Positions 8,613 to 17,318 of a stretch of 32,087 nucleotides of DNA are shown here, piece after piece; within the stretch, counting starts at the first letter, position 1, and the number at the start of each line of letters is the position of its first letter. This DNA is from Pseudomonadota bacterium. GTDB lineage: Bacteria > Myxococcota > Myxococcia > Myxococcales > Myxococcaceae. The notes below the pieces were generated by a model. It saw only the letters and a list, made by a program, of their open reading frames with translations, was not told where the DNA came from and made no database searches. A program made the position numbers and the translations under genes. The stretch covers positions 1-32,087 of the forward strand of contig JAFAAN010000141.1 in assembly GCA_023426545.1 (NCBI GenBank), written 5' to 3'.

Positions 8613-8833
8613 GTTGGCCTCCTTTGCGCGCCCGGGCGGATGGGCGCGGGTCGGTCGAATCGAAGGCAAAGGTCCGGATGGCGCAGACGCCCCGCAAATG
8701 CAGACCGCGCCGCCGCATGGGCGACACCAGGGGCTGCAATGGCTCGCCTGGCCCCCCGGCGTCCGAAGGGCGGCTGCCCACGCCCCGGCGCCTGGGGTAG
8801 TGTCTCCTCCAGCACGCTTCGCAAGAGGGGGAC

Positions 8834-11209
8834 GTGACAGGCGAGCGCTGGAAGACGGTCCGTTCGAGGTGGAAGAACCACTGGCGGCTGATGCTGGGCG
8901 TGGCGGTGCTGGCCACCACGCTGGCCGCGGTGTGCCACGCGCTCGACGCCAGGCTGGGCGGCTGGCTGGAGGAGGCCGAGCGCTCCGCGTACGACACCGT
9001 CGTCACGCGCTTCACCGCGCGAGAGGAGGTGTCCCCCCATGTGGTGCTGGTCACCATCGACCAGCCCAGCCTGGAGCGCATCCGCGCCAACGCGCAGTAC
9101 GCCCTCAACTTCGGAAGCTGGCCCTACAGCCGGAACCTCTGGGCGCGCGTGGTGGAGCAGCTCGAAGCCGAGGGCGCGCGGGCCATCGTGTTCGACGCGG
9201 TGATGGACGAGCGCGGCTCCGACGAGTCCATGGACCTGGCCTTCGCCCAGGTGCTCCACGGCACGGCCACGCCCTTCTTCCTCGGCGTGTCCACCCACGC
9301 GAACGCGCCGCCGCTGCCCGCCGCCGACTTCCACGCGGCCCCCGTGTCCGCAGGCGCGCCGGTGGCGGAGGAGTCCCCCGCGCCCGAAGAGGACACCTTC
9401 CCGGAGGAAGCGGGCTCGGAGACGTTCCTGGAGGCGCCCACGGAGGCGGTCCTGCCCTCCGTCACGCCCGAGCAGATGGCCCGCGCCCTGGCGTTTCCCG
9501 TGCGCGTGGAAGGGAGGGCGCTGCCCACGCTCGACTACGAGACGGCCCCAGGAGCGCGGCAGCCCAGCCATCCCGTGCCGCCCATCCCCGTGCTGGTGGA
9601 CGCGGTGGACGGCTTCGGGCTGGTGGACCCGGAAGCGGACGCCGACGGCGTCATGCGCCGCACGCGCTTCGTGTACTCGGACGGCCACAATGCCTTCGCC
9701 ACGCTGCCCGCGCGCGTGGCCGCGGGCCTGCTGGGCGCCAGCGCCATCGAGCTGTCCGGGCGCGCGCTGCGCCTGGGCTCGCGCGCCTACGCCGTGGACG
9801 CGGACGGGAGCGCGGGCATCGACTTCGGCGGACAGATGCACGACCGCTTCCGGAGCGTGCCGCTCGTCGCCGTCCTCGACGCCTGGGTACACCGCGGCCA
9901 GGGGCGGCCCACGGGCCTGCCGCCGGACGTCTTCCGCGGCAAGGTGGTCGTCATCGGCGGCAACGCGGTGGGGCTCAACGACGTCAAGGCCACCTCCTTC
10001 TCGTCGCATGAGCCCGGCATGGTGAAGCAAGCGGCGGTGCTGGACACGCTGCTGGGCCACGGCCGCTTCATCACCCGGGCGCCGCTCCCGGTGAGCCTGG
10101 CGCTCGTCTTCGCGGTGGCGCTGGTGTCGGCGGTGCTGCTGATGACGACACGCTGGACGCCGCTGGAGATTGCGTGGCCCCTGGGGCTCTACGTGGGCAT
10201 GCGCTGGGTGACCGGCCCCATCCTGGGGATGACGAACACCTACGTGCTCACCGCCCTGCCCGCGCTGGCGGGAGTGCTGGCCAGCGTCAGCGCGGTGGCC
10301 TTCAACCACCTGGTGGCCAACAGGGAGGCGGCGTTCATCCGCCAGGCCTTCAGCCGCTTCATGGAGCCGAAGCTCGTGGAGCAGATGATTGCCCAGCGCG
10401 AGCTGCCCCGGCTGGACGGCGAGAACGTCGAAATCACCGCCTTCTTCAGCGACATCCGCGGCTTCTCCACCTTCAGCGAGCGCTTCAAGGACGACCCCCG
10501 CAAGCTGGTCCACCTCCTCAATACGTACCTGACGCGGGTGAGCGCGGCGCTGCTGAAGGAGGGCGGGTGCCTGGACAAGTACATCGGCGACGCCGTGGTG
10601 TGCCTCTTCGGCGCGCCGATGCGGCAGGCGGACCACGCGCTCCGCGCCTGCAAGGGCGCGCTCGCGGCGAAGGCGGCGGTGGACCGGCTGCGCGAGGAGT
10701 TCCGCGCCCAGGGCCTGCCGGACATGTACACGCGCATCGGCCTCAACAGCGCGGTGAACTTCGTGGGCAACTTCGGCAGCGAGCAGCTCTTCAGCTACAC
10801 GGCCATCGGCGACGGGATGAACCTGGCCGCGCGGCTGGAGGGCGCGAACAAGGCGTATGGCACCGTCATCATGATAGGGCCGCGCACGTACGAGCTGGCG
10901 CGCGAGCACATCGAGGTGCGGGAGCTGGACCGGGTGCGCGTGGCGGGCAAGACGGAGGCCGTCACGGTGTACGAGCTGCTCGCGCTCCAGGGCGGAGTGG
11001 ACGCGCGCACCCGGGAGACGGTGGCGCGCTACCATGCGGCGCTGGCGCTCTACCGCGAGGCGCGCTTCGGGGAAGCGGCGGCGGTGCTGGAGGCGCGGCG
11101 CGCCGAGGACCCGGACGACGGGCCCCTCCAGGCGCTGCTCGTGCGTTGCCAGCGGTATGCGGAGGCCCCGCCGCCGGACTTCGACGGCGTGGTGAGCCTG
11201 GACAAATGA
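8834..11209 (+). CDS. CHASE2-domain class III adenylate cyclase
   Basis: Membrane receptor-type cyclase of 791 residues predicted to make cAMP. One N-terminal helix (about 20-38) is followed by a periplasmic CHASE2 sensor domain (about 42-400), which carries an acidic Pro/Ala/Glu-rich insert near 175-215. Three further membrane helices (about 408-490) precede the class III cyclase domain (about 530-705). Catalytic residues are present: metal-binding D540 (FFSDIRGF) and D586 (YIGDAVV), adenine-selecting K582 and D660 (AIGDGMN), and transition-state N663 and R667. K and D at the selectivity positions favour ATP over GTP. The C-terminal 70 residues look TPR-like. The start is a GTG with GAGGGGG just upstream. 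The stop is 25 bp before the SH3-protein gene, so an operon is likely. Confidence 0.94.
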   Translation: MTGERWKTVRSRWKNHWRLMLGVAVLATTLAAVCHALDARLGGWLEEAERSAYDTVVTRFTAREEVSPHVVLVTIDQPSLERIRANAQYALNFGSWPYSRNLWARVVEQLEAEGARAIVFDAVMDERGSDESMDLAFAQVLHGTATPFFLGVSTHANAPPLPAADFHAAPVSAGAPVAEESPAPEEDTFPEEAGSETFLEAPTEAVLPSVTPEQMARALAFPVRVEGRALPTLDYETAPGARQPSHPVPPIPVLVDAVDGFGLVDPEADADGVMRRTRFVYSDGHNAFATLPARVAAGLLGASAIELSGRALRLGSRAYAVDADGSAGIDFGGQMHDRFRSVPLVAVLDAWVHRGQGRPTGLPPDVFRGKVVVIGGNAVGLNDVKATSFSSHEPGMVKQAAVLDTLLGHGRFITRAPLPVSLALVFAVALVSAVLLMTTRWTPLEIAWPLGLYVGMRWVTGPILGMTNTYVLTALPALAGVLASVSAVAFNHLVANREAAFIRQAFSRFMEPKLVEQMIAQRELPRLDGENVEITAFFSDIRGFSTFSERFKDDPRKLVHLLNTYLTRVSAALLKEGGCLDKYIGDAVVCLFGAPMRQADHALRACKGALAAKAAVDRLREEFRAQGLPDMYTRIGLNSAVNFVGNFGSEQLFSYTAIGDGMNLAARLEGANKAYGTVIMIGPRTYELAREHIEVRELDRVRVAGKTEAVTVYELLALQGGVDARTRETVARYHAALALYREARFGEAAAVLEARRAEDPDDGPLQALLVRCQRYAEAPPPDFDGVVSLDK

Positions 11210-11234
11210 GCGGAACGGAAAGGAGCCGGGTGAC

Positions 11235-11825
11235 ATGGGGATGAAGACACGGGTGGCGTGGGCCACCGCCGTGCTGACGCTGGGCCTTCCAGCGGTGGCC
11301 TCGGCCGTGAAGGTCGGCGGGCCGCTGTACGTGAAGGCGAAGAACACGCGCGTGCTGGCGGGCCCGTCCGGCGCCGACAACGCGGTGGCGGTGCTCCAGC
11401 CCGGTGAGCAGGTGACCTGGGGCGGCGCGGACGTGAAACACAAACAGTGGCACAAGGTGACGACGGCCGCGGGCAAGACGGGCTTCGTGTTCCAGACGAA
11501 CCTGTCCACCACGCCGCCCAACATGGAGCTGGTGACCGGCGGCGGAGGCCCGCAGCAGGTGGACCCGAAGAAGTTCGTCGCCAGCGGGGCCGCGGTGAAG
11601 GCGCTCAGCCCGGGTGCGGAGCGCTACGGCAAGGACAAGGGGGGCGACCACGGCAAGGCGGTCGCGGACATCCAGGCGCTGGAGAAGCTGGCGAAGAGCG
11701 TGTCGACCCAGGACATCGCCGCGCACGTGGCCGCGGCCGGGCTCTTCCCGGTGGTGGGCGCCAGCGACAAGGTCGCGGCGTCCTCGACGAAGCCGGCGCC
11801 GAAGAAGCGGGGTGACAGCCGATGA
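11235..11825 (+). CDS. Exported bacterial SH3-domain protein
   Basis: Protein of 196 residues with a signal peptide (basic start, hydrophobic core, cleavage near ASA-VK at about residue 24). It is followed by an SH3b-like domain (about 28-92) containing the typical pattern YVKAKNTRVLAGPS, a GEQVTWGG turn and GKTGFVFQTNLS. Such domains bind cell-wall or protein ligands in the periplasm. The C-terminal half is helical and charged, ending in a Lys/Pro-rich tail. The ATG follows AAGGAG at about ten bases; a second ATG two codons later is possible. The stop overlaps the start of the M48 protease gene in an ATGA arrangement, so the two are translationally coupled. Together with the cyclase this suggests an envelope-sensing operon. 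Confidence 0.85.
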   Translation: MGMKTRVAWATAVLTLGLPAVASAVKVGGPLYVKAKNTRVLAGPSGADNAVAVLQPGEQVTWGGADVKHKQWHKVTTAAGKTGFVFQTNLSTTPPNMELVTGGGGPQQVDPKKFVASGAAVKALSPGAERYGKDKGGDHGKAVADIQALEKLAKSVSTQDIAAHVAAAGLFPVVGASDKVAASSTKPAPKKRGDSR

Positions 11826-12808
11826 TGCGAATGACGCTGAAGGTGCTCGCCCTGGTGGGCCTGGGCGCGCTGAGCGGCTCCTGCCGGAGCCTCGAGGCCA
11901 TCCGGTCCGGGGACTTCGCGACGGCCGCCAACGTGGCGGTCGCCACGACCCGGGATGTGAAGCGCTGCGAGAAGCTGCACGCGAACCCGAGCGTCCAGGA
12001 GGAGTACGCCCTCGGGGGCGCGGTGGCGATCCACTTCGTGCAGCGCGGCGACGGGCTGCTCCTGGGAGGCCAGGGTCAGGCGCTGCACGTCTACCTCAAC
12101 ACCGTCGGGAAGAACCTCGCCGCGCAGTCCGCGCGGCCCACGCTCGAGTGGACCTTCGGCGTGCTCGAGGACACGTCCCAGTTCAACGCGCTGTCCGCGC
12201 CCGGTGGCTATGTCTTCGTCACCCAGAAGCTGCTCCAGGGCCTGGAGAACGAAGGGCAGCTGGCCGGCGTGCTGGCACACGAGGTCGCCCACATCACGCT
12301 CAAGCACGCCATCCGCCAATACAGCGACGTGAAGGTCACGACGTGCAGGCTCGTCGTCGGCGGGAAGCTCGGCCTCCAGGAGTCCTCGATGTCCCGGCTG
12401 CTCCAGGGCCTGGAGGGCGATGGAACGCTGGACCTGGACAAGGACCCCCGGCTGCTCGGCTATCTAAGCGAGAAGACCGCCGAGCTCCTCGACAAGGGCA
12501 ACTCCCAGCAGCAGGAGTTCGAAGCGGACCGTGTCGCCGTCGAGCTGATGCTGTCCGCGGGGTACAACCCGGATGACTACCTGGCCCTGCTCGCCCGGAC
12601 GAAGGACGGGGGCGGCTTCTTCGCCAATCACCCGGGCAAGGACGAGCGCAGCCAACGCATCCGCGCTCACCTCCAGGCGCTGAAGAAGCCCGACGGCGAC
12701 TTCAGCGGGCTGTCCGCCGACGGGCTGCGCTCGCCGCCACTCAGCCCCACCCTCGCCGCGGTGCGCGGGGGAAGCAGCGCGCGCGGCGTGACGAAGGACG
12801 CGCGGTAG
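11822..12808 (+). CDS. M48-family periplasmic zinc metalloprotease
   Basis: Zinc endopeptidase of 328 residues related to BepA/LoiP-type M48 proteases, which degrade damaged or misassembled envelope proteins. The zinc motif HEVAH is at residues 153-157. The third ligand E234 lies in the conserved FEADRVAVELM block, and FNALSAPGGYVFVT is the usual substrate-strand region upstream. The N-terminus has a hydrophobic signal ending LSGSC (C21). This is an imperfect lipobox, so lipoprotein anchoring is possible but not certain. The ATG overlaps the preceding stop by four bases. The gene's stop is only six bases from the convergent pomX stop. The C-terminal region after about residue 285 is Ser/Gly-rich and probably disordered. 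Confidence 0.9.
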   Translation: MMRMTLKVLALVGLGALSGSCRSLEAIRSGDFATAANVAVATTRDVKRCEKLHANPSVQEEYALGGAVAIHFVQRGDGLLLGGQGQALHVYLNTVGKNLAAQSARPTLEWTFGVLEDTSQFNALSAPGGYVFVTQKLLQGLENEGQLAGVLAHEVAHITLKHAIRQYSDVKVTTCRLVVGGKLGLQESSMSRLLQGLEGDGTLDLDKDPRLLGYLSEKTAELLDKGNSQQQEFEADRVAVELMLSAGYNPDDYLALLARTKDGGGFFANHPGKDERSQRIRAHLQALKKPDGDFSGLSADGLRSPPLSPTLAAVRGGSSARGVTKDAR

Positions 12809-12814
12809 CGCGGC

Positions 12815-14095
12815 TCAGCGCATCGTGGCCTGGCTCAGCGCCCGGTGCACCGACTCCAGGGCCTTGCGCGCCTCCAGCAGCTCGGCGCGCTCGGCGGTGA
12901 GCGAGGCCACCTGCTGGGCCAGCACGTCGCGCTCGCCCTGGAGCGCCTCCACGGCGCGGTGGAGGGAGGTGGACTCGTCCTTGGCGGACTCCAGCTCCCC
13001 GGCGAGCCGCTCCTCCTCGGCGAGACTGTCCACGAGCGACTGCTTGCCGCGGGCAACCTCTTCCTCCAGGGCCTCGCGCTCCTTGGCCGCGGCCTGGAGC
13101 GCCTGACGCGTCTCCTGGAGCGACAGCAGCGCCTCGTCGCGCTCGCCCTCCAGCGCGGCCAGCTCGCGCTCCAGGTCGGCCAGCAGCTTCACCCGCCCCT
13201 CCATCTCCGAGGACAGGCGGCGCGCCTCGTCCATGCGCAGCCGGGCCTCCTCGGTGGCCTTCTCCGCCTGACGGCGCGCCACCTCGAGGTCCTGCGTGAG
13301 GGAGAGGTTGAGGGCCTTCACCTTCACCAGCTCGGCCTGGAGGTGGGTGATGCGCTCCACGGCGCGCTGGCCCGCCTCCGCCACGGTGGCGGGCAGCGGC
13401 TCCGGACGCGGGTTCTCCCGCACCGCCTTCAGCCGCGCCTTCAGCCGCTCCCGGCGTGCCGCGGCGTCCTGCGCGTCGTCGCGCGGCGGGGCAGGGCGCT
13501 GCACCTCCACCTCGGTGGGAGGTGCTTCGACACGGGCCACCGGCTCGGCGACGGTGGTGGTGACCTGCAACGTCGAGACGGGAGCCGAAGCCTGCGTCAT
13601 GGGGTGCGCCTCCGGAGGAGGACTGACGGCGGCCATGGGGCCGTCGAAGTGCAGCGCCTGGGGCGGCGCGGCGAAGGTGGCCGGCTGCGCGGGCGGCTCC
13701 ACGTCGAGCAGGGCCTCCACGTCCGGCGGCGGCGAGCCGAACGTGACGGGCTCCGGGGCGTAGGCCTCCGGCTCCTGCTCCATGGGGGCCGCGTCGACGA
13801 GCGCCTCCTCCGGCTCCGGCGCCGCGTAGGCGGACGCGTCGTGGGCGGGCTCGTGCGAGCGCAGGGCTACGTCCATGGCCTGGGCGGCGGTGGGGCGCGG
13901 GGCGCGGGCGCGCTCGACGCGGGCGCGCACCGCGGAGGAGAGGTCGGGGGCCTCGGCGGTCGCCTCGGACGCGGGGGCCTCGGCGGCCTCCGGCTCGGGA
14001 GGCGTGGGCTCGACGGGGTCGACGAGCCCGGTCAGCGCGCCCAGGCGGAGGCGCGGCTTGGCGCGGGACACGTTCTGTTCGAAGGCTTTCTTCAT
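12815..14095 (-). CDS. pomX: Cell-division positioning scaffold PomX
   Basis: PomX is the scaffold of the PomXYZ cluster, which positions the FtsZ ring at midcell in Myxococcus xanthus. It self-assembles into filaments and stimulates PomZ ATPase through its N-terminal peptide. The start, MKKAFEQNVSRAKPRLRLG, carries K13 and R15, the residues known to be needed for that stimulation. A Pro/Glu/Ala-rich disordered region follows (about 28-225), then a long coiled coil (about 255-420) with continuous heptads. At 426 residues it is slightly longer than the roughly 400-residue M. xanthus protein, mainly in the disordered part. It lies five bases after pomZ, so the two are co-translated. The assignment rests on recognising the N-terminal peptide, the architecture and the adjacent pomZ. 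Confidence 0.93.
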   Translation of the reverse strand: MKKAFEQNVSRAKPRLRLGALTGLVDPVEPTPPEPEAAEAPASEATAEAPDLSSAVRARVERARAPRPTAAQAMDVALRSHEPAHDASAYAAPEPEEALVDAAPMEQEPEAYAPEPVTFGSPPPDVEALLDVEPPAQPATFAAPPQALHFDGPMAAVSPPPEAHPMTQASAPVSTLQVTTTVAEPVARVEAPPTEVEVQRPAPPRDDAQDAAARRERLKARLKAVRENPRPEPLPATVAEAGQRAVERITHLQAELVKVKALNLSLTQDLEVARRQAEKATEEARLRMDEARRLSSEMEGRVKLLADLERELAALEGERDEALLSLQETRQALQAAAKEREALEEEVARGKQSLVDSLAEEERLAGELESAKDESTSLHRAVEALQGERDVLAQQVASLTAERAELLEARKALESVHRALSQATMR

Positions 14096-14100
14096 GGTTC

Positions 14101-15060
14101 TCAGCCGGCCTGCTGGTTGCCCTTCGCCGGGGCTGCGGCTGCCGCGGCCACCAGCCGGGGCAGGACGTTGTCGATCATGGCCTGGATGTCGTTCGCCCCC
14201 TTGGACGAGGGGTCCGCGACGAACACCGGCCGGCCCTCACTGGAGGCCTGCGCGAACTTGGTGCACTGCCGGATGATGGTGGGCAGCAGGAACTCCGGGT
14301 AGTGCGTCTGGAGCGCCTCCAGCGCCTCCTTCGCCAGCTTGAAGGTGGCGTTGAAGGAGTTGACCACGATGAAGACGTGGTCGAGCACGTGGTTCAGGTC
14401 CTCCTCCAGGCTCTGCACCGTTTCGAACAGCAGCTTGAGGCCGTGGAAGGACAGGAAGTCCGCGAGCACGGGGACGAACAGGTCGTTCGCCGCCATCAGC
14501 GCGTTGAGGTTGAGCAGGCCGAAGGACGGCGGCGCGTCGAAGACGACGACGTCGTACTGGGCCTCCACTTCCTTGAGGGCGTTGCGCAGCTTGAACTCGC
14601 GACCGGCCATGGGCATCAGCGCGAGGTCCACCGTGGACATGGTCAGGTTGGACGGGACGAAGTCCAGGTTCGGCAGCGAGGACTTCTGGATGACCTTGGC
14701 CAGGGGCGTCTTGCGGACGAGCACGTCCAGCAGCGTCTTCTCGAAGTCCTCGCCCTCGTAGCCCAGGCACTTGGTGGCGTGGCCCTGGCTGTCGAGGTCG
14801 ATGAGGAGCACCGCGTAGCCCAGCTCCGCCAGGCGCCAGGCGTAGGACGTGGACAGCGACGTCTTGCCGGTGCCCCCCTTGAAGTTGAGGAACAGCTGGC
14901 GGCGGTGGCCCAGGCGCTCCGGGAAACGGTCGAGCGTGGCGCGCAGCTCCCAGATGTCGTCTGGCGTGTAGGCGTCCTTTCGCGATTCCTCCGGAATCTG
15001 CTTCGGGGACACGCCGAGCATCTCGGCGACCTGCTTGGAGCTGTACGTCGGCGCTTCCAT
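14101..15060 (-). CDS. pomZ: ParA/MinD-type ATPase PomZ
   Basis: ATPase that dimerises with ATP, binds DNA non-specifically and moves the PomX/PomY cluster over the nucleoid to midcell, where the FtsZ ring forms. It is 319 residues long. The deviant Walker A box is KGGTGKT at 61-67 with G62 and K66. The Walker A-prime motif LIDLDSQ carries D90. These three positions are exactly those mutated in studies of M. xanthus PomZ. The Walker B region is VVVFDAPPS. Residues 1-50 form a separate N-terminal extension (YSSKQVAEMLGVSPKQI, then YTPDDIWELRATL) that resembles a MerR-type helix-turn-helix. The ATG is preceded by GAAGGG. It sits 40 bp after pomY and 5 bp before pomX. The C-terminal ten residues are Ala/Gln-rich and probably variable. 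Confidence 0.96.
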   Translation of the reverse strand: MEAPTYSSKQVAEMLGVSPKQIPEESRKDAYTPDDIWELRATLDRFPERLGHRRQLFLNFKGGTGKTSLSTSYAWRLAELGYAVLLIDLDSQGHATKCLGYEGEDFEKTLLDVLVRKTPLAKVIQKSSLPNLDFVPSNLTMSTVDLALMPMAGREFKLRNALKEVEAQYDVVVFDAPPSFGLLNLNALMAANDLFVPVLADFLSFHGLKLLFETVQSLEEDLNHVLDHVFIVVNSFNATFKLAKEALEALQTHYPEFLLPTIIRQCTKFAQASSEGRPVFVADPSSKGANDIQAMIDNVLPRLVAAAAAAPAKGNQQAG

Positions 15061-15100
15061 GGACGACCCTTCAAAAGACGTGCGGGACGGCTACCTTGCC

Positions 15101-17266
15101 TCAAGCGGCGAAGTATTTGTGCCCCCTTCGAATCACCGCCCCCCGGGCGGATAGCAGGGTGAGCGCCTCCTGGGCGAGCTCCGAGGGCGCCGAGAGCGCG
15201 ACCGCCAGCTCGACGAGCGAGCGGCCACGCACCGCCGCGCGGACCTCTACCAGCATCTGGGTGCAGAGCGCTTCCACCGGAGAGGCGCTGGGGCGCGCGG
15301 GGGCCGGACGCGCCGGCTCGGAAGCGCGCGGCGCGGGCGCGGCCTGTCCGGCGACGGCGCCCATGGCCACCAGGGCTGCCTGGACGGGGGACAGGCGGGT
15401 GGCCGGCGGTGCTGCCGGTGCGCGCTGCGGGGGGGCCACCACCGCGGCCGTAGCGCCCGCCTGCGGAGCGGCAGGCCCACCGCGAACAGGACCTGCCCCG
15501 CCCGGAGGCTGGGAAGCGCTGGCCACGGCGCGCGATGCGGTCGATGGCGCCGAGTGCGTGACATCGGTGCCCGGCGCGACACGAGCCACCGGCCCAGCGC
15601 CAGCGCCCTGCGCCACGCTCGCAGCCGCCATGGGCATGGTGGTGTGGACCGCCGTCGCCGGAGTCCCCCGGGCCTGCGCCACAGGCCCAGCACTCGCGGA
15701 AGCAACGGGCGTGGTTCCATGGGCGGCAGCCCCACCAGGGGCCATGTTCACAGGTGCAACCCGCGCCTGCGGCGCGGCACCAGTGCCCTGCGCCCCACCA
15801 GCGGCGACGGCCTGCCGAGTCCCCGCGCCCACGGCCGCGACGGCGTACGCGGGCTGCTCGGACGCGGCCTGCACGTGAACCGCGTTCGTCGCCACCGCGC
15901 TCACGGGGGCCACCACCGCCGGAGCCGCGACCTGCGCGGGCGCCGCCACCGCACGAGGCTGCTCCAGGCGCGCCCGCACGGGCTTCACGGGCAGCGTCGC
16001 CAGCCTGCGGATCTCCCGGCGCCGGTGCGTCTCGTCCAGGTTCACCACCGCCGACACGTCCTGCCCCAGGATGCGCGACAGGCTCTGAGCCGCGGCCTTG
16101 CGCACGCGCGGCTCGCGGTCGCCCAGCGCCCCCAGCAGCAGCGTGCGGGCGTTCTCCCCGCTGCCCGCGCCGAGCGCCAGCGCCGCCAGCGCGCGCGCCT
16201 CGGGGTCGGCGTCGTGGATGGCCTCCTCGCCCAGCCGCCGCGCCGTCTCGCCTTCCAGGCCCAGCGCCAGCAGCGACGCGCGACGGCGCACCGAGCGGTC
16301 CGGATCCTTCATCGCCTGCGCCAGATGCGGCGCCGCGTCCTTCGGCGCCAGCGTCAGCAGCGCCTTGAGCGCCGCGATGCGGACCTCCGGCACCGGCGAC
16401 GCCAGCAGCGGCGACACCACCGAGGCGCCCTCCTCCTGGCACAGCGACGCGAACGCCTGGAGCAACGCCACCTGCGCCGTCGCGTCCGTCTCCGCGTGCA
16501 GCGCCGACGCCAGCGCGGGCGCGGCGGCCGGCTGCGACAGCGCCTTCAGCCGCTCCGCGGCGCGCACCCGGGCCGCGCAATCCGGTGCGGACAGCTCACG
16601 GATGGAGAACCCGAAGAGCGTCTCATCCGTCGTCCCACCGAAGCCCGCGTGCGAGGACAGCTCCGCGTGCTGCGCCGGGCTCACGCCCAGCCGCCCCGCC
16701 TGGAGGAAGCGCTGCGCCTCGCGCGCTACCGGCGACAGGCCGTCGCCCTCGGGCGCGGCGGCGACGGGCGGCTCGCTCACCGGCGTCATGTGGGTGGCCG
16801 GCTCCCGCAGCGCCACCGACACGCCCCGCGTGGGGACCACCAGCCCGCGCGCCATCGGCCCGCCCTCGCCCCGCAGCAGCACCTCGCTGCGCAGCTGGGA
16901 GATGAACGAGGCCAGGTCCAACCCCAGGTCGTCGTCCTCCTCATCGCGCTCCTGAGCCGTGGCGCGGATGCGGCCCACGTCCAGCAGCTTGTCCATCATC
17001 TGGTTCCGCTCGCCGCGCAGCGCCTGGTTGAGCCGGTTCAGCTCCTCGCGCTCGGCCTGGAGACGGCCCACGCGGACCTCCAGCTCCGCCACCTCGCGAC
17101 GCAGCCCCAGCTCGCGCTGGTGCGTCTCCGCCACCTCGCGCTTGAGGTGCGCCATCTCCTCGCGCGTCGAATCCAGCTCGCTGTGGAGCTGCTGGGCACG
17201 CGCCTCGAAGTAGACAATCTTCTCGAGTGCGCTCTTGAGCAGCGCGTCCGGACGCTCGTCGCTCAC
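15101..17266 (-). CDS. pomY: Cell-division cluster protein PomY
   Basis: Third protein of the PomXYZ cluster. It forms condensates on PomX scaffolds and, with PomX, stimulates PomZ and recruits FtsZ. From GTG 17266 the protein has 721 residues: coiled coil (about 12-95), HEAT repeats (about 225-405), a long Ala/Pro/Val-rich disordered region (about 435-655), and a folded-looking C-terminal 60 residues resembling a winged helix. It is slightly longer than the roughly 680-residue M. xanthus protein. An in-frame GTG at 17320 would add 18 basic residues. The 17266 start is preferred because GGGGAGG lies upstream, SDERPDALLKSALEK begins the ordered region, and the 17320 GTG sits inside a leader hairpin with no ribosome-binding site. 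It heads the pomY-pomZ-pomX operon. Confidence 0.93.
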   Translation of the reverse strand: MSDERPDALLKSALEKIVYFEARAQQLHSELDSTREEMAHLKREVAETHQRELGLRREVAELEVRVGRLQAEREELNRLNQALRGERNQMMDKLLDVGRIRATAQERDEEDDDLGLDLASFISQLRSEVLLRGEGGPMARGLVVPTRGVSVALREPATHMTPVSEPPVAAAPEGDGLSPVAREAQRFLQAGRLGVSPAQHAELSSHAGFGGTTDETLFGFSIRELSAPDCAARVRAAERLKALSQPAAAPALASALHAETDATAQVALLQAFASLCQEEGASVVSPLLASPVPEVRIAALKALLTLAPKDAAPHLAQAMKDPDRSVRRRASLLALGLEGETARRLGEEAIHDADPEARALAALALGAGSGENARTLLLGALGDREPRVRKAAAQSLSRILGQDVSAVVNLDETHRRREIRRLATLPVKPVRARLEQPRAVAAPAQVAAPAVVAPVSAVATNAVHVQAASEQPAYAVAAVGAGTRQAVAAGGAQGTGAAPQARVAPVNMAPGGAAAHGTTPVASASAGPVAQARGTPATAVHTTMPMAAASVAQGAGAGPVARVAPGTDVTHSAPSTASRAVASASQPPGGAGPVRGGPAAPQAGATAAVVAPPQRAPAAPPATRLSPVQAALVAMGAVAGQAAPAPRASEPARPAPARPSASPVEALCTQMLVEVRAAVRGRSLVELAVALSAPSELAQEALTLLSARGAVIRRGHKYFAA

Positions 17267-17318
17267 GACCTCAACAGCCTCCCCGCCAGGCGCGCGGCGC
17301 GGCCTGCGGATCCGAGTC

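Noticed and set aside
8480..11524. Very long open frame on the minus strand opposite the adenylate cyclase
   Set aside because: It is composition-driven antisense frame in GC-rich DNA: no family motif, His/Arg/Ala-rich, and the plus-strand gene has intact catalytic residues.
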